64,000 bases of DNA from Methanobacterium aggregans (GTDB taxonomy: Archaea; Methanobacteriota; Methanobacteria; Methanobacteriales; Methanobacteriaceae). Positions 53,066 through 63,023 of the stretch are shown here, piece after piece. Both the position numbers and the translations under genes were made by a program. The first letter of the stretch is position 1. Each line of letters opens with the position of its first letter. The notes beneath the pieces are model-generated. The model was not told the DNA's origin. It did no database searches and worked only from the letters and a program-made list of their open reading frames with translations. The stretch spans positions 1 to 64,000 of the forward strand of contig NZ_JAGGLN010000005.1 of assembly GCF_017874455.1 (NCBI RefSeq), read 5' to 3'.

Positions 53066-53203
53066 AACATCATCCTTCATCCACTTTGAATTATTTAACT
53101 TTTTTTATATTTTTTTCTAAAATCAGTATTTTTTGTGCATTGTTCCGGGTTACATCTGTTATCAACTTAATATCCTTAATCTAACTCCCTGATTTCTTTT
53201 GGT

Positions 53204-55159
53204 TCATTCAAAGGCCTTTTGAAGTTCTGAAACAGCTTCTGGGTTGGCAAGTGTACTCACATCTCCAACATCTTCCCCCTTCACAATAGCCTTTATCACC
53301 CGCCTCATTATCTTACCTGAACGTGTTTTTGGGAGGTCAGAAACGATTTTAACAATTGAAGGACTTGCAACTGGTCCAATTTCTATTTTAACATGATCTT
53401 TTAAGACTTCCTGAAAGTTTTTCAGGTTCTCACGGGTTTCCTTAAGAACTACGAATGCACATATCTCTTCACCCTTCAGAGAGCTTGGTCTGCCTACAAC
53501 AGCAGCCTCTGCAACTGCATGATGGCTTACAATGGATGATTCAACTTCAGCTGTGCTTATCCTGTGTCCTGCAACGTTCAGTACATCATCCTCCCGTCCC
53601 TGGATCCAGAAGTAACCATCCTCATCACGGCGTGCAACATCACCGCTCAAATAAACTCCTGGGAATTTGCTCCAGTACGCATCAACGTACCGTTCATGGT
53701 CTTTGTAAAGTGTTCGAAACATTGAGGGCCATGGAGACTTTATAACCAGATGCCCACCACCACTTTTGAGTGATGTACCTCTGTCATCAACCACATCTGC
53801 ATCTATGGTTGGGAATGGTTTGACTGCAGACCCTGGTTTGAGTGAAGATATTGGCAGGGGTGTTATGAGGTGCATTCCTGTTTCTGTCTGCCACCATGTG
53901 TCCATTATGGGACATTTTCCCCCACCTACATGTTTGTGGTACCAGATCCATGCTTCAGGGTTTATGGGTTCTCCAACACTTCCAAGAAGTCTCAGGGAAC
54001 TTAGATCATATCTGGCAGGCCATTTTTCCCCAAATTTCATGAACATCCTCACAGTTGTTGGGGCGGTGTAGAGAACTGTCACACCATGGTTCTGTACCAT
54101 CCTCCAGAACCTTCCTGGATCAGGATAGTCAGGTGTTCCCTCGTAAAGCAGGGAAGTCACTCCCATGAGGAGTGGGGCATAAACTATGTAACTGTGGCCT
54201 GTGATCCATCCAATATCAGCAGCACACCACCAAACATCACTATCCTTCAGGTCAAAAACGAACTTCAAGGTTGCATAAATTCCAACGGAGTATCCTCCAT
54301 GAACATGAAGAACTCCCTTGGGTTTTCCTGTGGTTCCAGAGGTGTAAAGAATGAAGAGAGGATCTTCAGCATCCATGACTTCAGTTTTGCATTCATCATC
54401 CATTTCAGTGATGGCTTCATGCCACCAGACATCCCTTCCTTCCTGCATTGGTACATCAAGACCTTCATGTTCCACAACAACGACTTTTTCTATGGTGGGT
54501 GTTTTGGGGAGTATGGTGTCAACTGCTTCCTTTAATCTTATGACCTTTCCCCTTCTTTTAAAACCATCTGCAGTGATCGCAACATGTGATCCTGCATCGT
54601 TTATTCTATCTTTAAATGCCTTTGCCCAGAACCCTGAAAAAACCACTGAGTGAAGTGCCCCAATCTTGGCACATGCAAGCATGGCTATGGGAAGCTCTGG
54701 GATCATGGGAAGATAGATACTCACAACATCCCCCTTACTGACTCCAAATTTTTTCAGGGTATTTGCAAACAGGTTAACCTCCCTGTAAAGTTCATGATAG
54801 GTTAAAGTACGGATCTCACCAGATTCTCCCTCCCAGATGTAGGCAGTTTTATCTTTAACTGGGCCTTTGGCATGTCTGTCAAGGGCGTTGTGGATCACGT
54901 TGAATTTACCCTCTAAAAACCATTCTGCATTGGGAGGATCCCATTTAACTGTCTTTTCATAGGGTGAGAACCATTCAAGTTCTCCTGCAAGTTCGTCCCA
55001 GAACCAGTCTGGGTCCTGGGCTGCAGCTTCAAGCAGTTCATTGTAACTGGATAAACCATGTTTCAACATCCACTCATGAATGTTACTTTCATCTGAAATT
55101 TCCTTTGAAGGCTTGAATATCCTTTTTTCATCTAAAAGAGTATCTAATTTCCCTGGCAT
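53204..55159 (-). CDS. acs: Acetyl-CoA synthetase (AMP-forming)
   Basis: A 651-residue Acs that converts acetate, ATP and CoA to acetyl-CoA. It has YTSGTTGKPKGVLH near residue 260, TWWQTETG near 405, GHRISTAEVESSIVSH near 515 and the acetylatable Lys in TRSGKIMRR near the C terminus. The ATG at 55159 follows GGTGGTG; a frame nine codons longer is less likely. Acetate assimilation for biosynthesis fits autotrophic methanogens. It is divergent from the ThDP enzyme gene. Confidence 0.94.
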   Translation of the reverse strand: MPGKLDTLLDEKRIFKPSKEISDESNIHEWMLKHGLSSYNELLEAAAQDPDWFWDELAGELEWFSPYEKTVKWDPPNAEWFLEGKFNVIHNALDRHAKGPVKDKTAYIWEGESGEIRTLTYHELYREVNLFANTLKKFGVSKGDVVSIYLPMIPELPIAMLACAKIGALHSVVFSGFWAKAFKDRINDAGSHVAITADGFKRRGKVIRLKEAVDTILPKTPTIEKVVVVEHEGLDVPMQEGRDVWWHEAITEMDDECKTEVMDAEDPLFILYTSGTTGKPKGVLHVHGGYSVGIYATLKFVFDLKDSDVWWCAADIGWITGHSYIVYAPLLMGVTSLLYEGTPDYPDPGRFWRMVQNHGVTVLYTAPTTVRMFMKFGEKWPARYDLSSLRLLGSVGEPINPEAWIWYHKHVGGGKCPIMDTWWQTETGMHLITPLPISSLKPGSAVKPFPTIDADVVDDRGTSLKSGGGHLVIKSPWPSMFRTLYKDHERYVDAYWSKFPGVYLSGDVARRDEDGYFWIQGREDDVLNVAGHRISTAEVESSIVSHHAVAEAAVVGRPSSLKGEEICAFVVLKETRENLKNFQEVLKDHVKIEIGPVASPSIVKIVSDLPKTRSGKIMRRVIKAIVKGEDVGDVSTLANPEAVSELQKAFE

Positions 55160-55255
55160 CTTAAGCACCACCCAAGTATCCATCAAGAAAATGTTTCAGT
55201 CATTAATAGAATACTTCATGTGAATCCATGTTGAGTTCAGGAATTTTATCATCCA

Positions 55256-55299
55256 TTGGAACATAATTCTAAGTACTGTTATCTATTTTGGAACATAAT
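55256..55299. repeat. Direct repeat in the acs/ThDP intergenic region
   Basis: TTGGAACATAAT occurs twice, at 55256-55267 and 55288-55299, 32 bp apart, which is about three helical turns. It lies between the divergent acs and ThDP enzyme genes and may bind a shared regulator on one face of the DNA. Confidence 0.6.
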
Positions 55300-55365
55300 A
55301 ATTTAATCCACAAATTTGTCCCTATTTATATGGGATGGATTTAATAAAACGAACTTACAATATAA

Positions 55366-56997
55366 ATGGTGATGAAAAATAAAGCGATGAGATGTGCAGA
55401 TGCCCTTGTGGAGTTACTAGAAAAAAATGGGGTGAAATTTATTTTTGGACACCCTGGAGAGCAGATACTTCCATTCTATGATGCTCTGCGCACATCCAAA
55501 GTAAGGCACGTACTCATGCGTCATGAGCAGGGTGCGGCACATGCAGCAGATGGATATGCAAGATCATCTGGAAGTATGGGGGTGTGCCTTGCAACTGCAG
55601 GTCCTGGAGCTTTAAATCTTACAATGGGTGTTGCAACGGCTTACAAAGATTCCGTGCCCATGCTGGTTATAACTGGGGATGTTCCACGAAAACTAAGGGG
55701 TAAAAATGTTTTTCAGGACATAGACACCTGCAGGGTACTTGAACCTTTAACACTCAAAACCTTCGATGCAAAAAATCCTGAGGAAGCTGTAAAGGGACTT
55801 AAAACGGCAATTAAAATGTTTGAAAATGGTTTAACAGGGCCTATTCATTTAAATTTACCAAAAGATGTTCTGGAAGAGTCAGTTAACGTATCATCCTTTG
55901 AAGAACTTGTAAATGAAGACATAAAACTCAGCATAAAACTCCAAAATGAAAAAACCATGGATAAATACATATCCAAAGCAATAAAAAGCATTGAAAACTC
56001 CCAAAGACCCCTCATACTTGCAGGTGCAGGTGTAATATGGGCAGATGCTGTTTCAGACCTTAGAAATTTTGCAGAGAAAAACAAAATTCCAGTTGCAACA
56101 ACCTACCCTGGACGGGGAGCTTTACCTGAAGACCATCTCCTCTGCCTGGGAATGCTGGGTACACGTGGAACTGAAGCATCCAACTTTGCAGGAAAAAACT
56201 GTGATGTCCTCCTAGCTTTGGGATGCAGACTATCAGAACGCACACTCCATGGAATTGGAAAAACGAAGATAATTCATGTTAATACAGATGATGATGTGTT
56301 GAGGGGTGATTTAAAGATTCATGGAAATGTTTCAGAATTTCTGAAGGCAGTGCATGACTTTGAAATTCAGGATACAGGTGAATGGATTTCAAGGATAATG
56401 GAACATTCCAATGAATATGATATCCAAACGGATCAGGATGATGTTCCATTAAAACCTCAAAGGGCTATTAAAGAGATCATAAATGCATCAGAGGATGCAA
56501 TTATGGTTAATGATGCAGGAACCCACACAACCTGGGTAACACTTCTTAAAAAGGTCAAAGAACCTGGAACGCTCCTATTTTCAGGAGGTTTTGGTCCAAT
56601 GGGCTACGGAGTTCCAGCAGCAGTTGGTGCCGCATTTGCAAATCCAGATAAAAATGTGGTTGTGGTTGTGGGGGATGGAGGATTCCAGATGACCCTCCAG
56701 GAACTTGCAACAATTTCCCAGCACAATCTAAAGGTAGTGATATGTATAGTAAACAACAGTTCCCTTGGAATAATAAAACAGTGGCAGAAACTCCACTACG
56801 ATGGGCTGTATGAGGTTGAACTTGAAAATCCAGATTTTTTAGAGATCGCCAGGGCCTACAGGATGGATTCTGAACGTGTGGATTCTCCAGGAGAGGCGTT
56901 TAATGCCGTTAAAAGAGGTTTTAAGGAAATGCCCTACCTGATCGAAGTGATCGTGGACACTGAAGAGGGAATACCACTTCCAAAGGTGATAAAATGA
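55366..56997 (+). CDS. ThDP-dependent enzyme, acetolactate synthase large-subunit-like
   Basis: A 543-residue thiamine-diphosphate enzyme with three domains. The N-terminal part has FGHPGEQILPFYDAL and the catalytic Glu in RHEQGAAHAADGYAR near residue 51; the middle domain has PLILAGAGVIWADA; the C-terminal ThDP-binding motif is VVGDGGFQMTLQELATISQ near 434 with NNSSLGIIKQWQ. It resembles IlvB, but no small subunit (ilvN) follows; instead it overlaps a B12-binding radical SAM gene by 4 bp. It is therefore probably a paralogue with another keto-acid substrate. Confidence 0.87.
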   Translation: MVMKNKAMRCADALVELLEKNGVKFIFGHPGEQILPFYDALRTSKVRHVLMRHEQGAAHAADGYARSSGSMGVCLATAGPGALNLTMGVATAYKDSVPMLVITGDVPRKLRGKNVFQDIDTCRVLEPLTLKTFDAKNPEEAVKGLKTAIKMFENGLTGPIHLNLPKDVLEESVNVSSFEELVNEDIKLSIKLQNEKTMDKYISKAIKSIENSQRPLILAGAGVIWADAVSDLRNFAEKNKIPVATTYPGRGALPEDHLLCLGMLGTRGTEASNFAGKNCDVLLALGCRLSERTLHGIGKTKIIHVNTDDDVLRGDLKIHGNVSEFLKAVHDFEIQDTGEWISRIMEHSNEYDIQTDQDDVPLKPQRAIKEIINASEDAIMVNDAGTHTTWVTLLKKVKEPGTLLFSGGFGPMGYGVPAAVGAAFANPDKNVVVVVGDGGFQMTLQELATISQHNLKVVICIVNNSSLGIIKQWQKLHYDGLYEVELENPDFLEIARAYRMDSERVDSPGEAFNAVKRGFKEMPYLIEVIVDTEEGIPLPKVIK

Positions 56998-58352
56998 AGG
57001 TACTACTCATAAATCCTCCCTACAACTCATCGAAGTACAAATTCATAGGGCTTGTAGCCCCACCACTGGGCATAGCCTACATAGCAGTTGTAATCGAGAA
57101 AAAAGGATTTGATGTATCAATAATAGATGCTCCAGCACTAGAAATGGATCATGAAACCCTTAAAAATGAGATTTCAAAGCATTCACCAGACATAGTGGCC
57201 ATAACCTCCGTAACACCAACCATATCCAGTGCACTTAAAACAGCTGAAATTTCCAAGGAGATCTGCCCAGATGCAGTTGTTGTACTTGGAGGGTACCATC
57301 CAACCTTCACTTACAGCCAGCTTTTGAAACTCGACTGTGTTGATGTGGTTGTGAGGGGTGAAGGTGAATACACCATGCTTGAACTTGCTGAGGCAATTGA
57401 AGCTGGACGGGATCTCAAGGAAGTCCAGGGTATAGCATGTGAAAACTTCACAGCACCACCAAGGGACATAATTGAGGATCTGGACACACTTCCATTCCCT
57501 GCAAGGCATTTACTTCCAATGGATCACTACAAAGTGCTCAACATGAAACTACCAATTGGAACACTCATATCTGGCAGAGGATGCCCATACACATGTTCAT
57601 TCTGTGCATCATCAGCAATGCACGGTCACAAACTTCGCATGCGCTCAGCAGGTAATGTTCTGGATGAGATGGAGCATTTGGTTAACGATCATTCAGCTGA
57701 GATGCTGGCCTTCATGGATGACACCTTCACCATCAACAAGAAGCGTGTTCATGAGATATGTGACGGTAAAATAGAAAGGGGCATGGACAACTACTGGGGA
57801 GCCACAGCACGTGTTGATACCTTAAATGAGGAACTGCTCCTTAAAATGAAGAAATCAGGATGCATAACCCTGTTTTTAGGTGTGGAATCTTCAGATCAGC
57901 AGTCACTGGATCAGATGAACAAGAGAACAACTGTTGATAAGATAAAAAGAGCATTTGAACTCACAAGAAAACATGATATTCGAACCGTAGCTTCTGTGGC
58001 TCTTGGAATGCCTGGAGACACCCGTAAAAGTATAGAGAGAACCATAAAATTTGTCAGGAATTTGAATCCTTCTTATGCAATATTTTCACTTGCAACCCCC
58101 TACCCGGGTACAGATTTCTACATGAAGGTTGCAGGACGCGACCTCCTGAAGACAGATGACTGGTCCAAGTACAACCTCCTGAGCCCTGTGCTTGAAACAG
58201 TTGACTGCTCACGGGAAGAGCTTAAAAAACTCCAGAAAAAAGCCTTCAGACAGTTCTACCTCAGACCACGTTATATAGTTCAGCAGACAATTATGGACGG
58301 GCCAATACTTCTTAAAACCATTCCTGCAATATTGAAAAGCGTTAAGATGTAG
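56994..58352 (+). CDS. B12-binding domain radical SAM protein
   Basis: A 452-residue enzyme. Residues 1-145 are a cobalamin-binding Rossmann domain (LLINPPYNSSKYKFIG, ITSVTPTISSALK, VLGGYHPTF, VVRGEGEYTMLELAEAI). The radical SAM barrel has the cluster motif CPYTCSFC at residues about 200-207. A short helical C-terminal part follows. The B12 part lacks the DxHxxG motif, as in many members. They methylate or rearrange unactivated carbons. Substrate unknown. The overlap with the ThDP gene (ATGA) points to a joint pathway. Confidence 0.88.
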   Translation: MKVLLINPPYNSSKYKFIGLVAPPLGIAYIAVVIEKKGFDVSIIDAPALEMDHETLKNEISKHSPDIVAITSVTPTISSALKTAEISKEICPDAVVVLGGYHPTFTYSQLLKLDCVDVVVRGEGEYTMLELAEAIEAGRDLKEVQGIACENFTAPPRDIIEDLDTLPFPARHLLPMDHYKVLNMKLPIGTLISGRGCPYTCSFCASSAMHGHKLRMRSAGNVLDEMEHLVNDHSAEMLAFMDDTFTINKKRVHEICDGKIERGMDNYWGATARVDTLNEELLLKMKKSGCITLFLGVESSDQQSLDQMNKRTTVDKIKRAFELTRKHDIRTVASVALGMPGDTRKSIERTIKFVRNLNPSYAIFSLATPYPGTDFYMKVAGRDLLKTDDWSKYNLLSPVLETVDCSREELKKLQKKAFRQFYLRPRYIVQQTIMDGPILLKTIPAILKSVKM

Positions 58353-58510
58353 CTAAAACCGGAAAATTAACATTAAAAATCATATTAAATATTTTTAACT
58401 ATTTTTTGCAATTGTTTTAATAAATAATTTTAAAAAGAGCTTTAAAAAGGATTTAAATTTAATTATTTCTTCATTAAATGAATAATAAAAAATAAAAAAG
58501 AAGTTAGGAT

Positions 58511-59668
58511 TTAAAAGGATTTACAGCCCAGATAAGTATCTGCAACTGCTGCTACTCCCTCTCCTAATGCAATATTGAATCCGAGTTCTTTTAAGGTCAT
58601 TTCAAGGGCAGATATTGTTGTTAATATTTCCCTGTGGGTTATGTTACCCATGTGGCCAATTCTGAAGACATTGCCTTTGAGGTGGTCCTGACCGCCTGCA
58701 AGTTCTATATGGTACTTGTTACGCATTGTACCCCTCATGTCTTTGTCTGTAACGCCTTCAGGCATTTTTATTGCTGTAACTGTGTTGGATGCTGCATCGT
58801 CCTGTGCAAACAATTCCAGTCCAAGGGCTTTTACACCAGCTCTTGTGGCTTTTGCAGCCATTTTATGCCTTATAACTCTTTCTTCAAGACCTTCTTCCAT
58901 GATAATATTTAAAGCTTCACGCATAGCATACATCAATGATACTGATGGTGTGTAAGGTGTTTCTGGAGGTACTTTGTCTCCGCTTTTTCTGTACTTCTTC
59001 ATGTTGAGGTAGTAGGTGCTTGTCTCTGTTTTATCAACAACATTCCAGGCGTCGTCACTTAAAGTTATTGCTGCCATTCCTGGTGGGGCTGCAAGACATT
59101 TCTGGGAGCCTGTAACACAAATATCAATACCATAACCATCTACAAATACATCGTCCCCTCCAAGGGATGAAACAGTGTCAACAACGTACAGAGCATCATA
59201 ATCTTTAACTATCTTACCAACTTCATCTATTGGGTTTGCTACCCCAGTTGAAGTTTCATTGTGAACAATTGTCACGGCTTTAATGTCTTCTTCCTCATCG
59301 AGGATGTATTTAACATCTTCAGGATTAACAGCATGTCCCCATTCAACGCTAAGTTCAGTAGGACTTCCTCCATGGGCTTCGGTTATCTGCATGAATCTCT
59401 CTCCGAATTTTCCACCCACTATGTTAAGGACCTTGTCCCCTTTTTCAACGATATTTCCAACTGCGGCTTCCATTGCGGCTGTTCCAGAACCTGTTATCAA
59501 ATATGAATCATTTTCAGTCTGGAAAACCTCTGACATCATCTCGTTGGTATCCTTCAGGATTTCGCCGAACAAAGCGCTCCTATGGTTCACTATGTTCTCT
59601 GACATGGCTTTCAAGACTCTCGGGGCAACCCTGGTAGGTCCCGGTATCATCAGCAACGTCTCATACAT
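58511..59668 (-). CDS. Class V PLP-dependent aminotransferase (alanine-glyoxylate type)
   Basis: A 385-residue aminotransferase: LMIPGPTRVAPRVLKAM at the start, GSGTAAMEAAVGN near residue 60, VDTVSSLGG near 168, and the PLP Lys in GSQKCLAAPPGMAA near 195. It fits the serine-pyruvate/alanine-glyoxylate aminotransferase group, also called soluble hydrogenase 42-kDa-like. Archaeal members serve in serine or glycine metabolism, but the substrate pair cannot be told here. GGAGG lies eight bases before the ATG. Confidence 0.9.
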   Translation of the reverse strand: MYETLLMIPGPTRVAPRVLKAMSENIVNHRSALFGEILKDTNEMMSEVFQTENDSYLITGSGTAAMEAAVGNIVEKGDKVLNIVGGKFGERFMQITEAHGGSPTELSVEWGHAVNPEDVKYILDEEEDIKAVTIVHNETSTGVANPIDEVGKIVKDYDALYVVDTVSSLGGDDVFVDGYGIDICVTGSQKCLAAPPGMAAITLSDDAWNVVDKTETSTYYLNMKKYRKSGDKVPPETPYTPSVSLMYAMREALNIIMEEGLEERVIRHKMAAKATRAGVKALGLELFAQDDAASNTVTAIKMPEGVTDKDMRGTMRNKYHIELAGGQDHLKGNVFRIGHMGNITHREILTTISALEMTLKELGFNIALGEGVAAVADTYLGCKSF

Positions 59669-59727
59669 CTAAAAAACCTCCACTTTCTAAGAACTTTATT
59701 TATATTTGTTTTAACAACTTGTAATAT

Positions 59728-60480
59728 ATGAATCTTGATATATGGTTTCAATGGTATAAATGTATATTGGAGGCATTCGGCTTCGATAAAAACATGGATG
59801 AAAGATCCGCAGAAACACTGAACAAAATCCTGGACAAACAGAAATGCCTGAAACCCAATGAAATTCCAGTCAAACGGAAGGTAATAATCTTTGGAGCAGG
59901 CCCATCCCTCAAAAGGAATCTAAAAGAACTTAAAAATCAGGATCTAACAGATTTCACCCTTATATCTGCAGACGGTGCAACAACGGCACTAAGAGAGGAA
60001 GATATAATTCCAGATATAATAGTAACGGATCTGGACGGTAAAATAGGGGACATACTCCATGCAAACAGCAAAGGATCTGTACTGCTTGTTCATGCCCATG
60101 GAAACAACCTGGAAAACATAGAGAAGTATGTTCCCGTCCTTAAGAATGTTCTGGGAACAACCCAGAGTGTTCCACTTGAACATGTTCATGATTTTGGCGG
60201 CTTCACAGATGGGGATCGTTGTTTGTTCTTTGCAGTTGAAAGGGGTGCAGAACTCATTGTACTTGCAGGTATGGACTTTGGAAAGATCGTTACCAAGTAC
60301 TCAAGGCCAGACATAGCATCAGATGAGGGTGCAGCCGATGAAGTAAAAGAATTGAAACTTAAATATGCAAAGGAACTCGTTGAATGGGCTGCAGAGAATG
60401 AAAACATTGAAATAGTGACAATTTCCGGTGGAGAGAAGGTTAAGGGTGTTTTAAGGGTGGATTTCAGGGATATTAATTGA
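59728..60480 (+). CDS. mptE: 6-hydroxymethyl-7,8-dihydropterin diphosphokinase MptE
   Basis: A 250-residue DUF115 protein of the archaeal MptE group, a step toward tetrahydromethanopterin, the C1 carrier of methanogenesis. It has IFGAGPSLKRNL near residue 54, ISADGATTALREEDIIPDIIVTDLDG near 80, VLLVHAHGNN near 114 and FGGFTDGDRC near 155, all typical. It is divergent from the class V aminotransferase, 59 bp apart. No strong ribosome binding site precedes the ATG. Confidence 0.92.
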   Translation: MNLDIWFQWYKCILEAFGFDKNMDERSAETLNKILDKQKCLKPNEIPVKRKVIIFGAGPSLKRNLKELKNQDLTDFTLISADGATTALREEDIIPDIIVTDLDGKIGDILHANSKGSVLLVHAHGNNLENIEKYVPVLKNVLGTTQSVPLEHVHDFGGFTDGDRCLFFAVERGAELIVLAGMDFGKIVTKYSRPDIASDEGAADEVKELKLKYAKELVEWAAENENIEIVTISGGEKVKGVLRVDFRDIN

Positions 60481-60538
60481 TTTTTTCCATTTTTGTTTTC
60501 TAATTTTTATAAATAGTTCTTATACTCATTTTAAGGTT

Positions 60539-61343
60539 CTATAATTTATTTGAAGTGTAGAGTAATGCCACTGATCTAGCAAGATACATGTAAAAACAGG
60601 GAATTACAATTAAAAGCATCAATCCTTGTCCTATAGGGAATATATTACTTAGTGCCAGTAGGATTAAATAGAGGATTCCAGTTATTATGTACCAAATTAT
60701 AAGGTTTTCCCATCCTATATTTGAGATTTTATTGATTATTTCATGAAATTTGAAGGCTGCACTGATTTTACTGTTATTATTTGCCATATTTGCTATTGCT
60801 ATTGCAATTGTTGGAATAATTAGGATCATGTACACAATTGTGATAGAACCCCAAATCGTGGTCATGGATATATTAAATAAAATCGGGGCAAGATTTCCGA
60901 TTCCCTGAATAATTACGGACTCTAAAACCTCTAAAAATATACCAACAACTGTTAACCCTGTACTTCCATAGGTTAATGTAAGTTGATGGGGATGAAACTG
61001 CAGAAAATATTATAAACAGAATAACAGGGATTAAATAGACAATACCAACTACCAGCACTTTAAGACCAACTAGGAACATGTTTACCCAATCATCAAAAGC
61101 TGGAAGTTCCACTATGCCGAGTAAGGAAGTTTTTATGATTCTAAACGCGTAACCATATGCCAATAAACCAAACATCAATCCAATTATGCCTAAAAGACCC
61201 ATTTCAGCAATGTTTCTAATGGTTATTATGTTATCTGTTATTACATAGCTACTGATAAATAGGATAATTCCCAGTATCAAAATTTTCTTCCAGTCTGAGA
61301 GGGGATACTTCAGAGAATCCCTCACTATAAATTTAATATCCAT
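60539..61343 (-). pseudogene. DUF4013 membrane protein gene, frameshifted
   Basis: Two consecutive minus-strand frames together encode one DUF4013-like membrane protein of about 265 residues. The first (61343 down to 60873) reads well to FSAVSSPS, then turns into a poor tail. Skipping one base within 60970-60992, near a CCCC tract, joins it to TYGSTGLTVVGIFLEVLESVI, which continues without a stop into the second frame (60539-60865). That part ends the protein with four more helices (IVYMILIIPTIAIAIANMA). So a +1 shift breaks the gene, by mutation, sequencing error or, less likely, programmed frameshifting. Function is unknown. Confidence 0.8.
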
Positions 61344-61699
61344 AATTTCAACCTCCCACTAAATTTTTTAATCGCGATATACTGAGATCTTGTAATATTG
61401 CACATATTCTAATCTAAGGAAGTAATATTTAACGGTTTAGGGGAGAAGGATTCCATTAGATTTGTGTAGTAAATTATAAATAGAGATCAAAAGACCATGG
61501 GCATGAATTCCTGCAGTAAACGATTTAAAAGGAAAATCCGGTTCTACAAAAAATATAAAACGTTTTAAAATTGAACCCTTTAATGAAAATCAAAAAAATA
61601 CTAAATTTTTATTATAAAACATCTAAAATTTTTTGCAATGTTTTTTTACCAGAGATTAAAACCACAATTTTTATTATTGAAGCCACAAGATAGGATACC
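61344..61699. other. Gap upstream of orc1/cdc6
   Basis: The 356-bp divergent gap between the DUF4013 gene and orc1/cdc6 was examined as a replication origin. It has AT-rich tracts near 61560-61680, but no repeated ORB or mini-ORB-like motif was found. No gene is visible. Confidence 0.5.
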
Positions 61700-62833
61700 A
61701 TGGGTATACAAGACATTCTTCTTTATGATGAGACAATATTCAGGAATATAGATGCTTTTAATCCAGATTACGTCCCTGAAAATTATATTCACAGGGAATC
61801 CCAGATGGAAGCACTGGCAATATGTTTAAGACCTGCACTTAGAGGTGGAAGGCCTGTCAACACAGTTGTTTTGGGTTCTCCTGCAACAGGTAAAACAACT
61901 GCAATAAACAAAATATTCGACATGGTGGAGGGAACCTCAGACAGGCTTGTTTGTGTCTACGTTAACTGCCAGCTTCATACAACGCGTTTCAACATATTTT
62001 CTCAGATTTACAACAAACTCTTCGGGCACATGCCCCCTGAAACTGGTGTTCCATTCTCTAGGATCTACGGAAAGATAATGAAGCACCTTAGGGATGAAGA
62101 CAAAACCCTGGTTGTTGCACTGGACGATGTGAACTACCTCTTCCACAGTAAAAATGCAAATAAGATATTCTATGATATACTTAGGGCCCATGAAGAATTT
62201 AAAGGTGTCAGAACAGGAGTATTTGCAATCCTCTCAGATATAGAGTTCCGTTACATGCTGGATAAAAACGTTAACTCTGTTTTCATACCTCAAGAAGTTA
62301 TATTCGATCCCTACTCACCCAGTGAGATGAGGGACATACTCAAGGATAGGATAAAAGCAGGTTTTTATCCTGATGTGATATCCGATGATATCCTTGATAT
62401 GATAGTGGAGCAGGCATCGTCTGCTGGAGATTTAAGAATTGGAATAGATCTTTTAAGGGTCAGTGGAAATTTTGCAGAGGCAGATGCCTCAAAGATCATC
62501 GAGAAAAAGCATGTGCTTGAAGCAATGAAGAGCACGGGTTCTGTGAGTCTTAAAAGTACCCTGAAAACATTATCAGATGATGAAAAAACGCTTCTGAAGG
62601 TTATAGCTGAATCTGGAGAGGATGATCTGATTGCAGGTGACATCTACAATTCCTTCAAGATACGAACCTCAACAAGCTATGCTTCATTCGACCGCACCCT
62701 TAACAAACTCGAATTCTTAAGGTTGATAGACACAAAATTCACAGGTAAAGGTGTAAAAGGTAATTCACGCCTGGTAATATTAAGATTTAACCCTAAAGAG
62801 ATAGAAAAATGTTTAAAAAATGTTGGGGCATGA
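61700..62833 (+). CDS. cdc6: Orc1/Cdc6 family replication initiator
   Basis: A 377-residue AAA+ initiator. Walker A is GSPATGKTT near residue 59, Walker B LVVALDDVNYLF near 137 (Asp-Asp in place of the usual Asp-Glu), sensor 1 GVFAILSDIEF, sensor 2 SAGDLRIGIDLLR, and a C-terminal winged helix (TSTSYASFDRTLNKLEFLRLI). It binds origin DNA and loads MCM. The altered Walker B places it nearer the Cdc6-2 paralogues. Stop is one base from the convergent small gene. Confidence 0.93.
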   Translation: MGIQDILLYDETIFRNIDAFNPDYVPENYIHRESQMEALAICLRPALRGGRPVNTVVLGSPATGKTTAINKIFDMVEGTSDRLVCVYVNCQLHTTRFNIFSQIYNKLFGHMPPETGVPFSRIYGKIMKHLRDEDKTLVVALDDVNYLFHSKNANKIFYDILRAHEEFKGVRTGVFAILSDIEFRYMLDKNVNSVFIPQEVIFDPYSPSEMRDILKDRIKAGFYPDVISDDILDMIVEQASSAGDLRIGIDLLRVSGNFAEADASKIIEKKHVLEAMKSTGSVSLKSTLKTLSDDEKTLLKVIAESGEDDLIAGDIYNSFKIRTSTSYASFDRTLNKLEFLRLIDTKFTGKGVKGNSRLVILRFNPKEIEKCLKNVGA

Positions 62834-62834
62834 T

Positions 62835-63023
62835 CTAGGCACCTATAGGTATGTTGGAGTTGGGGCATGCAGCCACACAGAGTATGCTTGTTATCAGAAC
62901 AACCATAACAAAGCATAGAAATATGCATGACCTTAAATCAAGGTAGTTTAGGCCGAGGTATTCAAAAACGTTTGATCTTTTTTTAAGGTTGGGTACTGTA
63001 GGTTTCCCATAAATTCTCTGCAT
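62835..63023 (-). CDS. Small single-span membrane protein
   Basis: A 62-residue protein with a basic N terminus (KPTVPNLKKRSN), a hydrophobic helix (CIFLCFVMVVLITSILCVAAC, residues about 33-53) and a short NSNIPIGA tail. AGGAGGA, eight bases before the ATG, gives strong translation support. It converges with orc1/cdc6 with only one base between the stop codons. Not recognised as Sec61-beta or any small subunit I know. Confidence 0.65.
   Translation of the reverse strand: MQRIYGKPTVPNLKKRSNVFEYLGLNYLDLRSCIFLCFVMVVLITSILCVAACPNSNIPIGA

Noticed and set aside
61344..61699. Replication origin next to orc1/cdc6
   Set aside because: No repeated ORB or mini-ORB-like motif with a T or G-rich flank was seen, and the paralogue with the altered Walker B need not mark an origin.
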